Assembly (NCBI GenBank): GCA_934636045.1
Contig: CAKTZP010000046.1
Span: 1 to 14,188 of the forward strand
From: an uncultured Oscillospiraceae bacterium
Lineage (GTDB): Bacteria > Bacillota > Clostridia > Oscillospirales > Oscillospiraceae
Direction of reading: 5' to 3'
Length of the DNA: 14,188 bases
The notes below the pieces were generated by a model. It had not been told where the DNA came from. It searched no databases and saw only the letters and a program-made list of their open reading frames with translations. Below, one piece after another: positions 6,307 to 14,090 of the stretch; the stretch's first letter is position 1, and each line of letters opens with the position of its first letter. Made by a program: the position numbers and the translations under genes.

Positions 6307-6734
6307 AACGATATGCTCTGCTTTTGATTGCCCTCGCGCTGCTGCTTGCCCTGTGCGCCTGCTCCGGCGAGAGAACAGCACCGACCGACGCAGACAGCAG
6401 CGAGAGCACCGGCGCAACGGAGCCTGCGACCGGCAGTGACCCGATCCCGGAGGCGCTCATCGGCACTTGGTCGAGCGCCGACAGTGGCCAGCTGGACATG
6501 ACGGAGACCTTTACCTTCAATGAGGACGGCACCTTAAGTGCTGCCGCCGTCCTCCGCGGCACGCAGAGCCCGAGCGTCACCGGCACGTTCACGGTTGACG
6601 GGCATACGCTGTATTGTACGGTCACGGGCGGCGTCAACGAGCCGTACACGGTGACCTTTGAGTTCCGCATCGACGGCCGGGAGCTCTACTTGACCGACAG
6701 CGACGGAGAAGCGCACTTTTTGCGCGTCTCATAA
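6303..6734 (+). CDS. Small lipoprotein with a lipocalin-like C-terminal domain
   Basis: This 143-residue product starts with a lipoprotein signal: MKRY, a leucine/alanine core, then the lipobox L17-C18-A19-C20, with C20 the predicted lipidated residue. A Ser/Thr/Asp/Glu-rich linker (about 21-50) follows, typical of surface lipoproteins. The rest, from LIGTWSS at about 52, has the repeating beta pattern of small lipocalin-like domains of gut Firmicutes (FTFNEDGTLS, GTFTVDGHTLYC, then FRIDGRELYLTDSDGE). The ATG is set by GGAGGGAGGA upstream and a 4-base overlap with the thioesterase stop; the frame is open further upstream, but without the signal peptide at the N-terminus. The function is unknown. 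The link to fatty-acid release is by operon position only. I see no convincing terminator after it. Confidence 0.78.
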   Translation: MKRYALLLIALALLLALCACSGERTAPTDADSSESTGATEPATGSDPIPEALIGTWSSADSGQLDMTETFTFNEDGTLSAAAVLRGTQSPSVTGTFTVDGHTLYCTVTGGVNEPYTVTFEFRIDGRELYLTDSDGEAHFLRVS

Positions 6735-6752
6735 TATGTTTTTCTGTTTTAT

Positions 6753-6782
6753 TTGATCAATTGTTCTTTTACAGCTTATAAA
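6753..6782 (+). promoter_or_regulatory. Probable promoter of the aminotransferase gene
   Basis: TTGATC (6753-6758), an 18-base spacer, and TATAAA (6777-6782), in an AT-rich island that stands out from the GC-rich surroundings. The gene's ribosome binding site AAGGAAG follows. A 17-base spacing to TTATAA is an alternative reading. Confidence 0.55.
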
Positions 6783-6804
6783 TATTGAAAAGGAAGCGAA
6801 AAAA

Positions 6805-8085
6805 ATGAAGCCTTACCGTGAATTATCCGCCGGTGAGCGGCAAGCCGAATCTGCCGCGCTGCGGGAAGAATTTGAGCGCTGCAAGGCGCTGCATTTGCAG
6901 CTGAACATGGCGCGCGGAAAGCCCGGACGGGAGCAGCTCGACCTCGTCAGCGGCCTGCTGACTGTGCTGTCCGGCCCTGCCGACTGCCTTGACGGCACGA
7001 CCGATGTCCGCAACTATGGTGAGGGCAGCGGCATTCCCTCGGCAAAGCGCCTGTTTGCCGAGCTGCTGGGCACGCAGCCGGAGGAGATCTTCGTCGGCGG
7101 CAACGCCAGCCTGAGTCTGATGTACGACCTGATCTCGAAGGCCTATACCCATGGTCTGCGCCATTCCGAGCGCCCGTGGTCGAAGGAGCCTGTCGTCAAA
7201 TTTCTCTGTCCTTCGCCCGGTTACGACCGGCATTTCCGTATTTCGCAGTCGCTTGGCATGGAGCTTATCACGATACCAATGACGCCCGAGGGGCCGGATA
7301 TGGATGCCGTGGAGGCCGCCGTCCGTGACCCGGCGGTGAAGGGCATGTGGTGCGTGCCGAAGTATTCTAACCCCGAGGGGATCATTTACTCCGACCGCAC
7401 GGTCGACCGCATTGCCGCGCTCCGGCCGGCTGCGCCGGACTTCGCGCTGATGTGGGATAACGCGTACTGTCTCCACGAGATTTTTGGAGAATTTGTCCCC
7501 TTCCGCGACATTTTATCCCTCTGCCGCGCGCACGGGAATGCCGACATGGTCTATGAATTTGCCTCAACCTCGAAGATCACCTTCCCCGGCGCCGGCGTCG
7601 CCGTGATGGCCGCCTCGGTCGAGAATCAGACGTACCTGCAGTCGCTCATCGGCGTGCAGATTATCAGCTATGACAAGGTCAACCAGCTGCGGCATGTTCG
7701 TTTTCTTCGTAACAAGGAACATACATTAGAATTAATGCGTCAGCACGCAGCGATTCTTGCGCCGAAATTCCAGGCGGTTCTCGACGCGCTGGACAGCGAG
7801 CTTGCGCCGCTCGGAATCGCCCAATGGACGCGCCCGATGGGCGGATATTTCATCTCGTGCAACGCAATGCCCGGCACGGCAAAGCGCGTCCTCGCCCTGT
7901 GCGCCGAGGCCGGCGTTGTGATGACCCCGGCCGGCGCAACGTTCCCCTACGGCATTGACCCCGCGGACAGCAACATCCGTATCGCGCCGAGTCTTCCGCC
8001 GGTGGAGGAGCTGAAGCAGGCGATGGCCGTGTTCTGCATCTGCGTGCGGCTGGCGGCGCTGGAAAAGCTGGCCGAAAACGACTGA
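6805..8085 (+). CDS. Type Ic aspartate aminotransferase (PLP-dependent)
   Basis: The 426-residue protein matches the type Ic subgroup of fold-type I aminotransferases, which interconvert aspartate and oxaloacetate with 2-oxoglutarate/glutamate. Landmarks in order: NMARGKPGREQLDL near 33-46 (substrate-carboxylate loop), the DVRNYGEGSGIPSAKRLF glycine-rich segment at about 68-85, GGNASLSLMYDL near 98-109, CPSPGYDRHF, PKYSNPEGIIYSD, WDNAYCLHE (PLP-ring aspartate), and the Schiff-base lysine K257 in EFASTSKITFPGAG. The C-terminal domain ends with SNIRIAPSLPPVEEL, where the arginine binds the substrate carboxylate. The start is supported by AAGGAAG and the preceding promoter. It appears monocistronic, with a terminator 8 bases after the stop. 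Substrate specificity inside the subgroup is inferred. Confidence 0.9.
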   Translation: MKPYRELSAGERQAESAALREEFERCKALHLQLNMARGKPGREQLDLVSGLLTVLSGPADCLDGTTDVRNYGEGSGIPSAKRLFAELLGTQPEEIFVGGNASLSLMYDLISKAYTHGLRHSERPWSKEPVVKFLCPSPGYDRHFRISQSLGMELITIPMTPEGPDMDAVEAAVRDPAVKGMWCVPKYSNPEGIIYSDRTVDRIAALRPAAPDFALMWDNAYCLHEIFGEFVPFRDILSLCRAHGNADMVYEFASTSKITFPGAGVAVMAASVENQTYLQSLIGVQIISYDKVNQLRHVRFLRNKEHTLELMRQHAAILAPKFQAVLDALDSELAPLGIAQWTRPMGGYFISCNAMPGTAKRVLALCAEAGVVMTPAGATFPYGIDPADSNIRIAPSLPPVEELKQAMAVFCICVRLAALEKLAEND

Positions 8086-8092
8086 CGCACCC

Positions 8093-8123
8093 AAGCGCCG
8101 CTCCCTTTTCGGGCTGCGCTTTT
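8093..8123 (+). terminator. Intrinsic terminator after the aminotransferase gene
   Basis: AAGCGC (8093-8098) pairs with GCGCTT (8116-8121) and CCC (8103-8105) with GGG (8111-8113). A small internal loop separates the helices, and the stem runs into TTTT. It starts 8 bases after the stop codon. Confidence 0.75.
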
Positions 8124-8134
8124 CACGAAGCCTC

Positions 8135-8187
8135 TGCGCGGCTGCGGGAAGTTCTGCACCTTCACATGCAAAATCCGCAGCCGCGCA
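8135..8187. repeat. 13-bp perfect inverted repeat between the aminotransferase gene and prs
   Basis: TGCGCGGCTGCGG (8135-8147) is repeated inverted as CCGCAGCCGCGCA (8175-8187) around a 27-base loop. No T tract follows on either strand, and a terminator already lies just upstream. It is upstream of the prs promoter, so it is not part of the prs mRNA. Its role is unknown. Confidence 0.65.
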
Positions 8188-8261
8188 CGGTTTCTCCCAT
8201 TTCCGACAAAAAAAACCATCAGACAAATGCGGAATTTGTGCGTTTTCCTGCGCAAAACCGG

Positions 8262-8290
8262 TGGACGAATGGGAAAAATTCTGCTATAAT
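8262..8290 (+). promoter_or_regulatory. Extended -10 promoter of prs
   Basis: A perfect TATAAT (8285-8290) is preceded by TGC, an extended -10 motif. TGGACG (8262-8267) lies 17 bases upstream and matches the -35 consensus in four of six bases. The start point would be near 8297, leaving a leader of about 113 bases. Confidence 0.8.
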
Positions 8291-8310
8291 TGAAAGAGAA
8301 AGTGCGACGC

Positions 8311-8386
8311 CTCTGCGCGCTTTATTTTTGCAGGATTTCCTGCAAAGGCCTTGCAGAGACAGAGATGTGAAATTGAGCTTCGGCTC
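8311..8386 (+). promoter_or_regulatory. Structured 5' leader of prs
   Basis: Two nested helices and a third hairpin fall inside the predicted untranslated leader. CTCTGC (8311-8316) pairs with GCAGAG (8353-8358), enclosing TTTGCAGG (8327-8334) paired with CCTGCAAA (8339-8346). GAGC-TTCG-GCTC (8375-8386) is a very stable UUCG tetraloop. The ribosome binding site (AAGAGG) lies after the last hairpin. No terminator-like T tract is present, so control, if any, would act on translation or mRNA stability. It matches no riboswitch class that I can recognise. Confidence 0.5.
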
Positions 8387-8409
8387 GGAAAATAAAGAGG
8401 TACTCTAAC

Positions 8410-9375
8410 ATGATCGCTCACGGAAAAGAAATCAAGGTCTTCAGCGCCAATTCCAACGTTCCCTTTGCGCGGGGAATCTGCGCGGAATTGGGGCTTGATC
8501 TCGGCGACAGCACCGTCACCGCATTTGCGGACGGTGAAATCTCGGTGTCTATTAACGAGACTGTCCGCGGCTGCGACGTCTTTGTCGTGCAGTCCACCTG
8601 CAAGCCTGTCAACAACAATCTGATGGAGCTGCTGATTATGATCGATGCGTTCCGCCGCGCCTCGGCAGGACGGATCACCGCCGTCATCCCGTATTTCGGT
8701 TATGCGCGGCAGGATCGCAAGGCCAAGGGCCGCGACCCGATCTCGGCAAAGCTCGTGGCCAACCTGATTACGGAGGCCGGCGCGGATCGCGTTCTGACGA
8801 TGGACCTGCATGCCGCGCAGATTCAGGGCTTCTTCGACATTCCGGTCGATCATCTGGTCGGAAACCCGCTCTTTGTGCGCTATTATATGTCTAAATTTGA
8901 TGAGAACGTGTATAATCACGATGAATTCTGTGTTGTCTCGCCGGATGTCGGCTCCGTGGCGCGCTCGCGTGCGTTTGCGGCCAAGGTGCACATGGGTCTG
9001 GCCATCGTCGATAAGCGCCGTCAGCGTGCAAACATGTGCGAGGTCATGAACGTCATTGGCGACGTCGAGGGGAAGACCTGCATTCTGTTTGATGACATCG
9101 TGGACACCGCCGGCTCGCTGTGCAACGCAGCGGAGGCCATCAAAACCATCGGCAAGGCGAAGGCCGTTTACGCCTGCGCCTCGCACGGCGTGCTGTCCGG
9201 CCCGGCCTGCCAGCGCATCGACGACAGCTGCATTGAGGAGCTCGTGGTGCTCAACACCATTCCGCTGCCCGCCGATTACAACGGCACCAAGATCCGCCAG
9301 CTCGACGCCGCGCCGACCTTTGCCAAGGCGATCACGAGAATCTATAACGAGACCTCGATCTCCAGCCTGTTCTGA
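8410..9375 (+). CDS. prs: Ribose-phosphate pyrophosphokinase (PRPP synthetase)
   Basis: Prs transfers pyrophosphate from ATP to ribose 5-phosphate, giving PRPP for purine, pyrimidine, histidine, tryptophan and NAD synthesis. The 321-residue product is normal length. It shows the N-terminal IKVFSANSN and FADGEISVSINETVRG segments, the catalytic flexible-loop region YFGYARQDRK (about 95-104), the MDLHAAQIQGFF metal/ATP segment (131-142), the catalytic VDKRR (about 200-204) and the PRPP-binding loop DDIVDTAGS (228-236). The start has AAGAGG about 10 bases upstream. The stop overlaps the pth start by one base (TGATG). It is likely transcribed from 8262-8290, with pth. Prs is usually limited by ADP and phosphate allostery, not only by expression. 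Confidence 0.96.
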   Translation: MIAHGKEIKVFSANSNVPFARGICAELGLDLGDSTVTAFADGEISVSINETVRGCDVFVVQSTCKPVNNNLMELLIMIDAFRRASAGRITAVIPYFGYARQDRKAKGRDPISAKLVANLITEAGADRVLTMDLHAAQIQGFFDIPVDHLVGNPLFVRYYMSKFDENVYNHDEFCVVSPDVGSVARSRAFAAKVHMGLAIVDKRRQRANMCEVMNVIGDVEGKTCILFDDIVDTAGSLCNAAEAIKTIGKAKAVYACASHGVLSGPACQRIDDSCIEELVVLNTIPLPADYNGTKIRQLDAAPTFAKAITRIYNETSISSLF

Positions 9376-9968
9376 TGCTGTTCCGGAAGCCTGCATGTGA
9401 CTGGCTCATCGTCGGCCTGGGCAATCCCGGCGACAACTACGCAAAAACGCGGCACAATGTCGGCTTCCGCGCCATTGACGCGCTTGCCAAATCGCTCGGT
9501 GTGCGCGTCGACCGCGCGAAATTCCGCGGGCTGTACGGCCAGACCGTTTTTGAGGGAAGCAAGCTGATTTTGCTCAAGCCGCAGACCTTTATGAACAACT
9601 CCGGGCTTTCCGTTATGGATGCGGCGCGGTTTTATAAGCTGCCGCCGGAGCGCGTGATTGTCCTATTTGATGATATTTCGCTGGATGTCGGGCGGCTGCG
9701 CGTGCGCGCGGACGGGTCGGCGGGCGGCCACAACGGGATCAAATCCATCATCGGCGGCCTGAATTCGCAGGCCTTCCCCCGGATCAAGATCGGCGTCGGC
9801 GCAAAGCCGCACCCGGACTACGATCTGGCGGATTGGGTGCTTTCGAATTTTTCCGCCTCGGAGGAAAAGACACTGGCTCCGGCGATCGAGCATGCGGGAG
9901 AGGCGGCGCTGACCGTGATACAGGCCGGGGTTTCCGCCGCAGCAAACCGGTTCAACGGCGCAAAATGA
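9375..9968 (+). CDS. pth: Peptidyl-tRNA hydrolase
   Basis: Pth releases peptides from tRNAs that drop off the ribosome, recycling the tRNA; it is normally essential. The 197-residue product carries all catalytic landmarks: N17 in GLGNPG, the catalytic H27 in TRHNVGF, the PQTFMNNSG loop, the FDDISLD aspartate, and GGHNGIKSII with the tRNA-contacting asparagine. The C-terminal region WVLSNFSASEE is also typical. It has no good ribosome binding site of its own and begins within the prs stop codon (TGATG), so it is probably translated by re-initiation after prs. The gene is called spoVC in Bacillus, where it also lies near prs and mfd. Confidence 0.95.
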   Translation: MLFRKPACDWLIVGLGNPGDNYAKTRHNVGFRAIDALAKSLGVRVDRAKFRGLYGQTVFEGSKLILLKPQTFMNNSGLSVMDAARFYKLPPERVIVLFDDISLDVGRLRVRADGSAGGHNGIKSIIGGLNSQAFPRIKIGVGAKPHPDYDLADWVLSNFSASEEKTLAPAIEHAGEAALTVIQAGVSAAANRFNGAK

Positions 9969-10003
9969 GCGGAGCTTCCGCAAGAATTTGTGTGTGCTTG
10001 GTT

Positions 10004-10042
10004 TTTGAGCGAGCTTTGAGCGAATTTGAACGATTTTGACGA
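10004..10042 (+). repeat. Four phased copies of a 9-base motif
   Basis: TTTGAGCGA at 10004-10012 and 10015-10023, TTTGAACGA at 10025-10033 and TTTTGACGA at 10034-10042 form four near-identical units spaced 11, 10 and 9 bases, close to one helical turn. They lie between pth and mfd, 36 bases after the pth stop. This could be a multi-site protein-binding element or a drifted tandem repeat. Confidence 0.55.
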
Positions 10043-10058
10043 ATAACGTCGCACCATA

Positions 10059-10087
10059 CGGAAAACGGGAGGGCTTCCCGTTTTCCG
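10059..10087. repeat. 12-bp perfect hairpin upstream of mfd
   Basis: CGGAAAACGGGA (10059-10070) pairs perfectly with TCCCGTTTTCCG (10076-10087) around a 5-base loop. The following bases, CATTTGTG, do not make a good T tract. It could be a weak terminator after pth, an mRNA-stabilising hairpin, or a dispersed palindromic repeat. The symmetrical AAAA/TTTT inside the stem is unlike the other terminators here. Confidence 0.6.
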
Positions 10088-10153
10088 CATTTGTGCGTGC
10101 GGCGAAAATTGTATTTTTTGCGGAGCTTGTCTCCGCCTCGGATAGGAGGGCAC

Positions 10154-13100
10154 ATGGAACGGCTTTTGTTAGAGGCGCTGCGAGGGCTGCCGGAGTTCCG
10201 GCAGGTGTGCAGCGCAGTCGACCGCAATGCGGTGGTCGGGGTTTCCGGCGCTGCACAGATCAATCGCACGCATCTGATCGCGGCGATCTGCCATGAAACG
10301 CGCCGCCCGGCGGTCATCGTCTGTCAGGACGAGCTGGCCGTTCGGCGGACGCAGATGGAGCTTTCCGCCTTTTTGGATACCGAAGGGACGGTGCTCCCGT
10401 CGCGAGATTTTACATTTCACAGTGCATCCGCCATTTCCCGCGGCTGGGAGCAGAAGCGGCTGCGCGTGCTCTATGACCTCGGCAAGGGGCTGGGCAGCGC
10501 GCCGTATCCGGTGCTGCTGACGACATGGGAGGCGCTGAGCAAGCGCACGATGCCGAAGCAGGCGCTGTTTTCCTCCGCGCTGCGGGTGCAGCCGGGTGCC
10601 GTGCTCGCGCCGGAGGCGCTGGCCGCGCGGCTGGTGCAGTGCGGCTATGCGCGCGGCACACTCGTCGAGGGCGTGGGACAGTTTTCCGTGCGCGGCGGTA
10701 TCGTCGACTTTTTCTCGCCGGCGCACGATGCGCCGGTACGTGTGGAATTTTTCGGCGATGAGGTCGACGCGATGGGCTTTTTTGATGCCGTAACGCAGCG
10801 GCGAACGGAAAATGCGGACGAGGCCGTCATTTTACCGGTCGCAGAGACACTGCCGGGACTGCATCCGGGCGGGCTGGCCGGCCTGACGGATGACCTGAAC
10901 GCCCTGCAGGCGCGGCTGCGCCGCCGCAAAACGCCGAACGAAACGTTATTGCGGACGCTGGCCGAGGACACAGATGCCATCGCAGCCGGAGCGACGTTTT
11001 CGGCGGCCGACCGCTACATGGCGCTGATCTATCCGGACTTTGCGTGCGCGGCGGACTATCTGCCCGCGGACGCGGTGGTGTTTTTCTGCGACCACGGCAA
11101 TCTGCGGCGCGCGGCCGAGCGGTACACCGCCGAGGAGGGCATGATGCTCGACAGTCTGCTGCAATCGGGCGTGGTCTGCGGCGAGCTTTGCGAATTTTCG
11201 GCGGACTGGGAGTCGGTTTGTGCCCGGCTGCAGGGTCGCTCCGCTGTCTTTCTCGATTCGTTTTTGGCGTCGGCCTATCCGGAGGCGCTGCAGCCGAAGG
11301 AGCTGGTCAGCATCACGGCAAAGCAGCTGCCGTCCTACGGCGGGAACCTTGAGGCGGCGGTCACCGATCTGACATTTTACCAAAAAAATGAATTTGCCTC
11401 TCTGGTGCTTTGCGGCAACCGCAGACGCGGCGAGATTCTGTCCGGGCTGCTGCGGGAGAAGGGGCTTTCGGCCTTTCTCGCCTTCCCGCTGACAGCGCTG
11501 CCGAAGCCCGGGCAGATCCTTTTGACCGACGGCGCGCTGCCGAGCGGGATGGAATACCCCGACCTGCGGCTGGCGGTGTTGACCGAGGGACAGCTGCTCG
11601 CTCAAAATCAATCAAAACCGCGCAAAAAGCGTCAAAAGGCGACGAACCGGCAGAAATTGGACTCGTTTGCCGACCTGACGCCGGGCGATCTGATCGTGCA
11701 CGAGTACCACGGCATTGGGCGATACGTCTGCATGGAGCAGATGAAGATCGACGGCGCGGTGAAGGACTATGTGAAAATCGCATATCAGGGGAGCGACACG
11801 TTGTATGTTCCGGCGACGCAGCTCGACCTGATTTCAAAATACATCGGCGGCGGCGAGGACTCGCCGGTGAAGCTCAATCGCCTCGGCGGAGACCAGTGGG
11901 AAAAAACCAAGGCGCGGACGAAGGCGGCGGTCAAGGATCTGGCCGAGGATCTGATCCGCCTGTACGCCGAGCGCAAGCGCCGGATGGGGCACGCCTTTGC
12001 GGCCGACACGCCATGGCAGGCAGAATTTGAGCAGAACTTTCCCTACGCGGAGACGGACGACCAGCTGCGCTCGATCGATGAGATCAAGGGCGACATGGAG
12101 GCACCGCAGCCGATGGATCGCCTGCTCTGCGGCGACGTGGGCTTCGGCAAAACAGAGGTTGCGCTACGCGCTGTTATGAAAGCAATTTTAGACGGAAAAC
12201 AAGCTGCGATTCTCGTTCCGACCACAGTACTGGCACAGCAGCATTACACCACGGCAGTCGCGCGCTTTCGCGGTTTTCCGGTGAACATCGGCGTGCTCTC
12301 GCGGTTTTGCACGGCGGGACAGCAGCGCAAGACGCTGGCCGACCTTGCTGCGGGCAGCCTCGACCTTATCATCGGCACGCACAAGCTGCTGCAAAAGGAC
12401 ATTCACTTCAAGGATCTCGGCCTTCTGATCGTGGACGAGGAGCAGCGCTTTGGCGTGACGCATAAGGAGAAGCTGAAGGAGCTGGCCAAGGGCGTCGACG
12501 TGCTGACGCTTTCGGCGACGCCGATCCCGCGGACGCTGAACATGGCACTGTCCGGCATTCGCGACATGTCAACGATTGAGGAGCCGCCGCACGACCGGTA
12601 TCCGGTGCAGACCTTTGTGCTGGAATACGCCGAGCCGGTGCTGGTCGACGCGATGCGGCGTGAGCTGGAGCGCGGCGGACAGGTGTACTATCTGCACAAC
12701 CGCGTCGAGTCGATCGCACAATGCGCGGCGCGAATCAAAAAGGCGCTTCCTGACGCAGAGATTGGCATTGCACACGGCAAAATGAATGAGGATGAGCTCA
12801 GCGACGTGATGCAGCGCATGGCGGAGGGCGAGCTGCAGATCTTGGTTTGCACGACGATCATTGAGGCCGGAATTGATATATCAAACGTCAATACACTGAT
12901 TATTGAGGATGCCGACAAGCTGGGTCTTGCACAGCTGCACCAGATTCGCGGGCGCGTGGGCCGCAGCAGCCGCCATGCCTTTGCATACCTGACCTTCCGC
13001 CGGGGCAAGGTGCTGACGGAGGTCGCGGAAAAGCGCCTCAATGCCATCCGCGACTACGCGGAATTCGGCTCTGGCTTTAAGATTGCAATGCGCGATCTGG

Positions 13101-13678
13101 AGATTCGCGGCGCGGGCAATTTACTTGGCGCCGCACAGTCCGGTCACATGCTATCGGTAGGCTATGATCTGTACCTGAAGCTGCTGGAGGAGGCGGTTTT
13201 GGAGGAGCGCGGAGAAAAGCCCGTCGAGGAGGTCAACTGTACGGCTGATATCGATGTGACGGCGAACATCGACCGCGACTATATTCCGTCCGGCGAGCAG
13301 CGGATGGATCTGTACCGGCGCATGGCGGCGGTTCGCTCGCAGGCCGACGCAGACGAGCTGCTCGATGAGATCGTCGACCGCTACGGCGATCCGCCGAAGG
13401 GCGCGTTAAATTTGATTGATATTGCTCTGTTACGCGCGCGCGCAGCCGCGCTGGGCGTGGCGGACATCGCGCAACGGGGGCGGACGATCCAATTTACCCT
13501 GACGCGCTTTGAATTTGAGGCCATTGCGGCGCTTTGCGGGCAGGCGGCTTATCAGAAGCGGGTATTTTTGTCGCCAAAGGCGGAGAAGCCGATCCTGACG
13601 CTGCAGCTGCGCGCCGGAGAGAATCCTCTGAAGGCCGCACAGGAGCTGATTGCAGCGTTTGCGGGGTTACAACAGTAA
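10154..13678 (+). CDS. mfd: Transcription-repair coupling factor Mfd
   Basis: Mfd removes RNA polymerase stalled at DNA lesions and recruits UvrA for strand-specific repair. The 1174-residue product is full length for Firmicutes. In order it shows the UvrB-like N-terminal domains (about 1-330), the RNA-polymerase-interacting CarD-like domain from about 505 (DLIVHEYHGIGRYVCMEQM), the translocase with Walker A GDVGFGKT at 660-667 and the DEEQ box at 761-764, and SATPIPRTLNMALSG. The RecG-homology part follows (IEAGIDISNVNTLIIEDADK, QIRGRVGRSSRHAFAYL), then the C-terminal TRCF domain (YIPSGEQRMDLYRRM). An in-frame start lies upstream (10091), but TAGGAGGG just before the ATG at 10154 and the MERLLLEAL beginning decide the start. 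It ends at a strong terminator. Confidence 0.97.
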   Translation: MERLLLEALRGLPEFRQVCSAVDRNAVVGVSGAAQINRTHLIAAICHETRRPAVIVCQDELAVRRTQMELSAFLDTEGTVLPSRDFTFHSASAISRGWEQKRLRVLYDLGKGLGSAPYPVLLTTWEALSKRTMPKQALFSSALRVQPGAVLAPEALAARLVQCGYARGTLVEGVGQFSVRGGIVDFFSPAHDAPVRVEFFGDEVDAMGFFDAVTQRRTENADEAVILPVAETLPGLHPGGLAGLTDDLNALQARLRRRKTPNETLLRTLAEDTDAIAAGATFSAADRYMALIYPDFACAADYLPADAVVFFCDHGNLRRAAERYTAEEGMMLDSLLQSGVVCGELCEFSADWESVCARLQGRSAVFLDSFLASAYPEALQPKELVSITAKQLPSYGGNLEAAVTDLTFYQKNEFASLVLCGNRRRGEILSGLLREKGLSAFLAFPLTALPKPGQILLTDGALPSGMEYPDLRLAVLTEGQLLAQNQSKPRKKRQKATNRQKLDSFADLTPGDLIVHEYHGIGRYVCMEQMKIDGAVKDYVKIAYQGSDTLYVPATQLDLISKYIGGGEDSPVKLNRLGGDQWEKTKARTKAAVKDLAEDLIRLYAERKRRMGHAFAADTPWQAEFEQNFPYAETDDQLRSIDEIKGDMEAPQPMDRLLCGDVGFGKTEVALRAVMKAILDGKQAAILVPTTVLAQQHYTTAVARFRGFPVNIGVLSRFCTAGQQRKTLADLAAGSLDLIIGTHKLLQKDIHFKDLGLLIVDEEQRFGVTHKEKLKELAKGVDVLTLSATPIPRTLNMALSGIRDMSTIEEPPHDRYPVQTFVLEYAEPVLVDAMRRELERGGQVYYLHNRVESIAQCAARIKKALPDAEIGIAHGKMNEDELSDVMQRMAEGELQILVCTTIIEAGIDISNVNTLIIEDADKLGLAQLHQIRGRVGRSSRHAFAYLTFRRGKVLTEVAEKRLNAIRDYAEFGSGFKIAMRDLEIRGAGNLLGAAQSGHMLSVGYDLYLKLLEEAVLEERGEKPVEEVNCTADIDVTANIDRDYIPSGEQRMDLYRRMAAVRSQADADELLDEIVDRYGDPPKGALNLIDIALLRARAAALGVADIAQRGRTIQFTLTRFEFEAIAALCGQAAYQKRVFLSPKAEKPILTLQLRAGENPLKAAQELIAAFAGLQQ

Positions 13679-13684
13679 ATTTTT

Positions 13685-13712
13685 GGGGCGGGGGTGAATC
13701 CCCGCCCTTTTT
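13685..13712 (+). terminator. Intrinsic terminator after mfd
   Basis: GGGCGGGG (13686-13693) pairs with CCCCGCCC (13700-13707) around a 6-base loop and runs into TTTTTC followed by seven T. It begins 7 bases after the mfd stop codon. Confidence 0.92.
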
Positions 13713-13818
13713 CTTTTTTTAGAAAACTTGAGGGCATGAAAATGGGCCAGTGCGTTCCTTTGTGGTGCAAACCATGTCGAGTCACTCGCTGCGGCGCGAG
13801 GGTTTGGGACATCGAGGA

Positions 13819-13871
13819 CGCCGTCCCCTACCGTACGATATTGGAGGCGCGCACCATGGTAGGGGGCGGCG
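13819..13871. repeat. Long-armed inverted repeat around 13845
   Basis: CGCCGTCCCCTACC (about 13819-13832) pairs with GGTAGGGGGCGGCG (13858-13871), with one T/G wobble, around a 25-base centre containing CGTACG and CGCGCAC. The wobble hints that the arms pair as RNA, or that one arm has drifted. No T tract follows. Confidence 0.6.
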
Positions 13872-13887
13872 GCCCGGTTGCGGTACC

Positions 13888-13923
13888 CAAAATTCTTTGC
13901 TCGCTAACGCTCACAGAATTTTG
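13888..13923. repeat. 9-bp inverted repeat CAAAATTCT/AGAATTTTG
   Basis: CAAAATTCT (13888-13896) and AGAATTTTG (13915-13923) are perfect arms around an 18-base loop rich in GCTCGC/GCTC words. The AT-rich arms stand out in GC-rich surroundings. No function is evident. Confidence 0.5.
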
Positions 13924-14029
13924 ACCGCTGCCCCTCCTTTTTGCTCGCTTCTTCCGCCACAGGCGGCGCTCGCAAACGTCCCCTCGACGCCCCGGTGCAG
14001 GTAGTTTCGTTTCTGCGTCCGGAATTCGC

Positions 14030-14051
14030 GGCGGGGTGGGGACACCCCGCC
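14030..14051. repeat. GC-rich hairpin, first copy of a CCCGCCCTACG element
   Basis: GGCGGGGTG (14030-14038) pairs with CACCCCGCC (14043-14051) around GGGA, and is followed by CTACG. The word CCCGCCCTACG (14046-14056) reappears in the larger hairpin at 14091-14128, suggesting one repeat family. Confidence 0.6.
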
Positions 14052-14090
14052 CTACGCAAAATTTGGGATCGGGGGCAACAGTTATCCCTT

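Noticed and set aside
6823..7476. 217-codon - strand frame within the aminotransferase gene.
   Set aside because: It is a shadow of a well-supported gene, with no ribosome binding site and no domain.
8284..9396. Long open frame on the - strand, opposite prs (370 codons).
   Set aside because: It mirrors prs almost exactly, has no ribosome binding site, and is rich in Arg, His and Asp without any recognisable domain. This is a common artefact in GC-rich DNA.
13694..13924. 76-codon frame after mfd containing VWDIEDAVPYRTI.
   Set aside because: It starts inside the mfd terminator and runs through inverted repeats. It looks like the spurious translation of an intergenic repeat.
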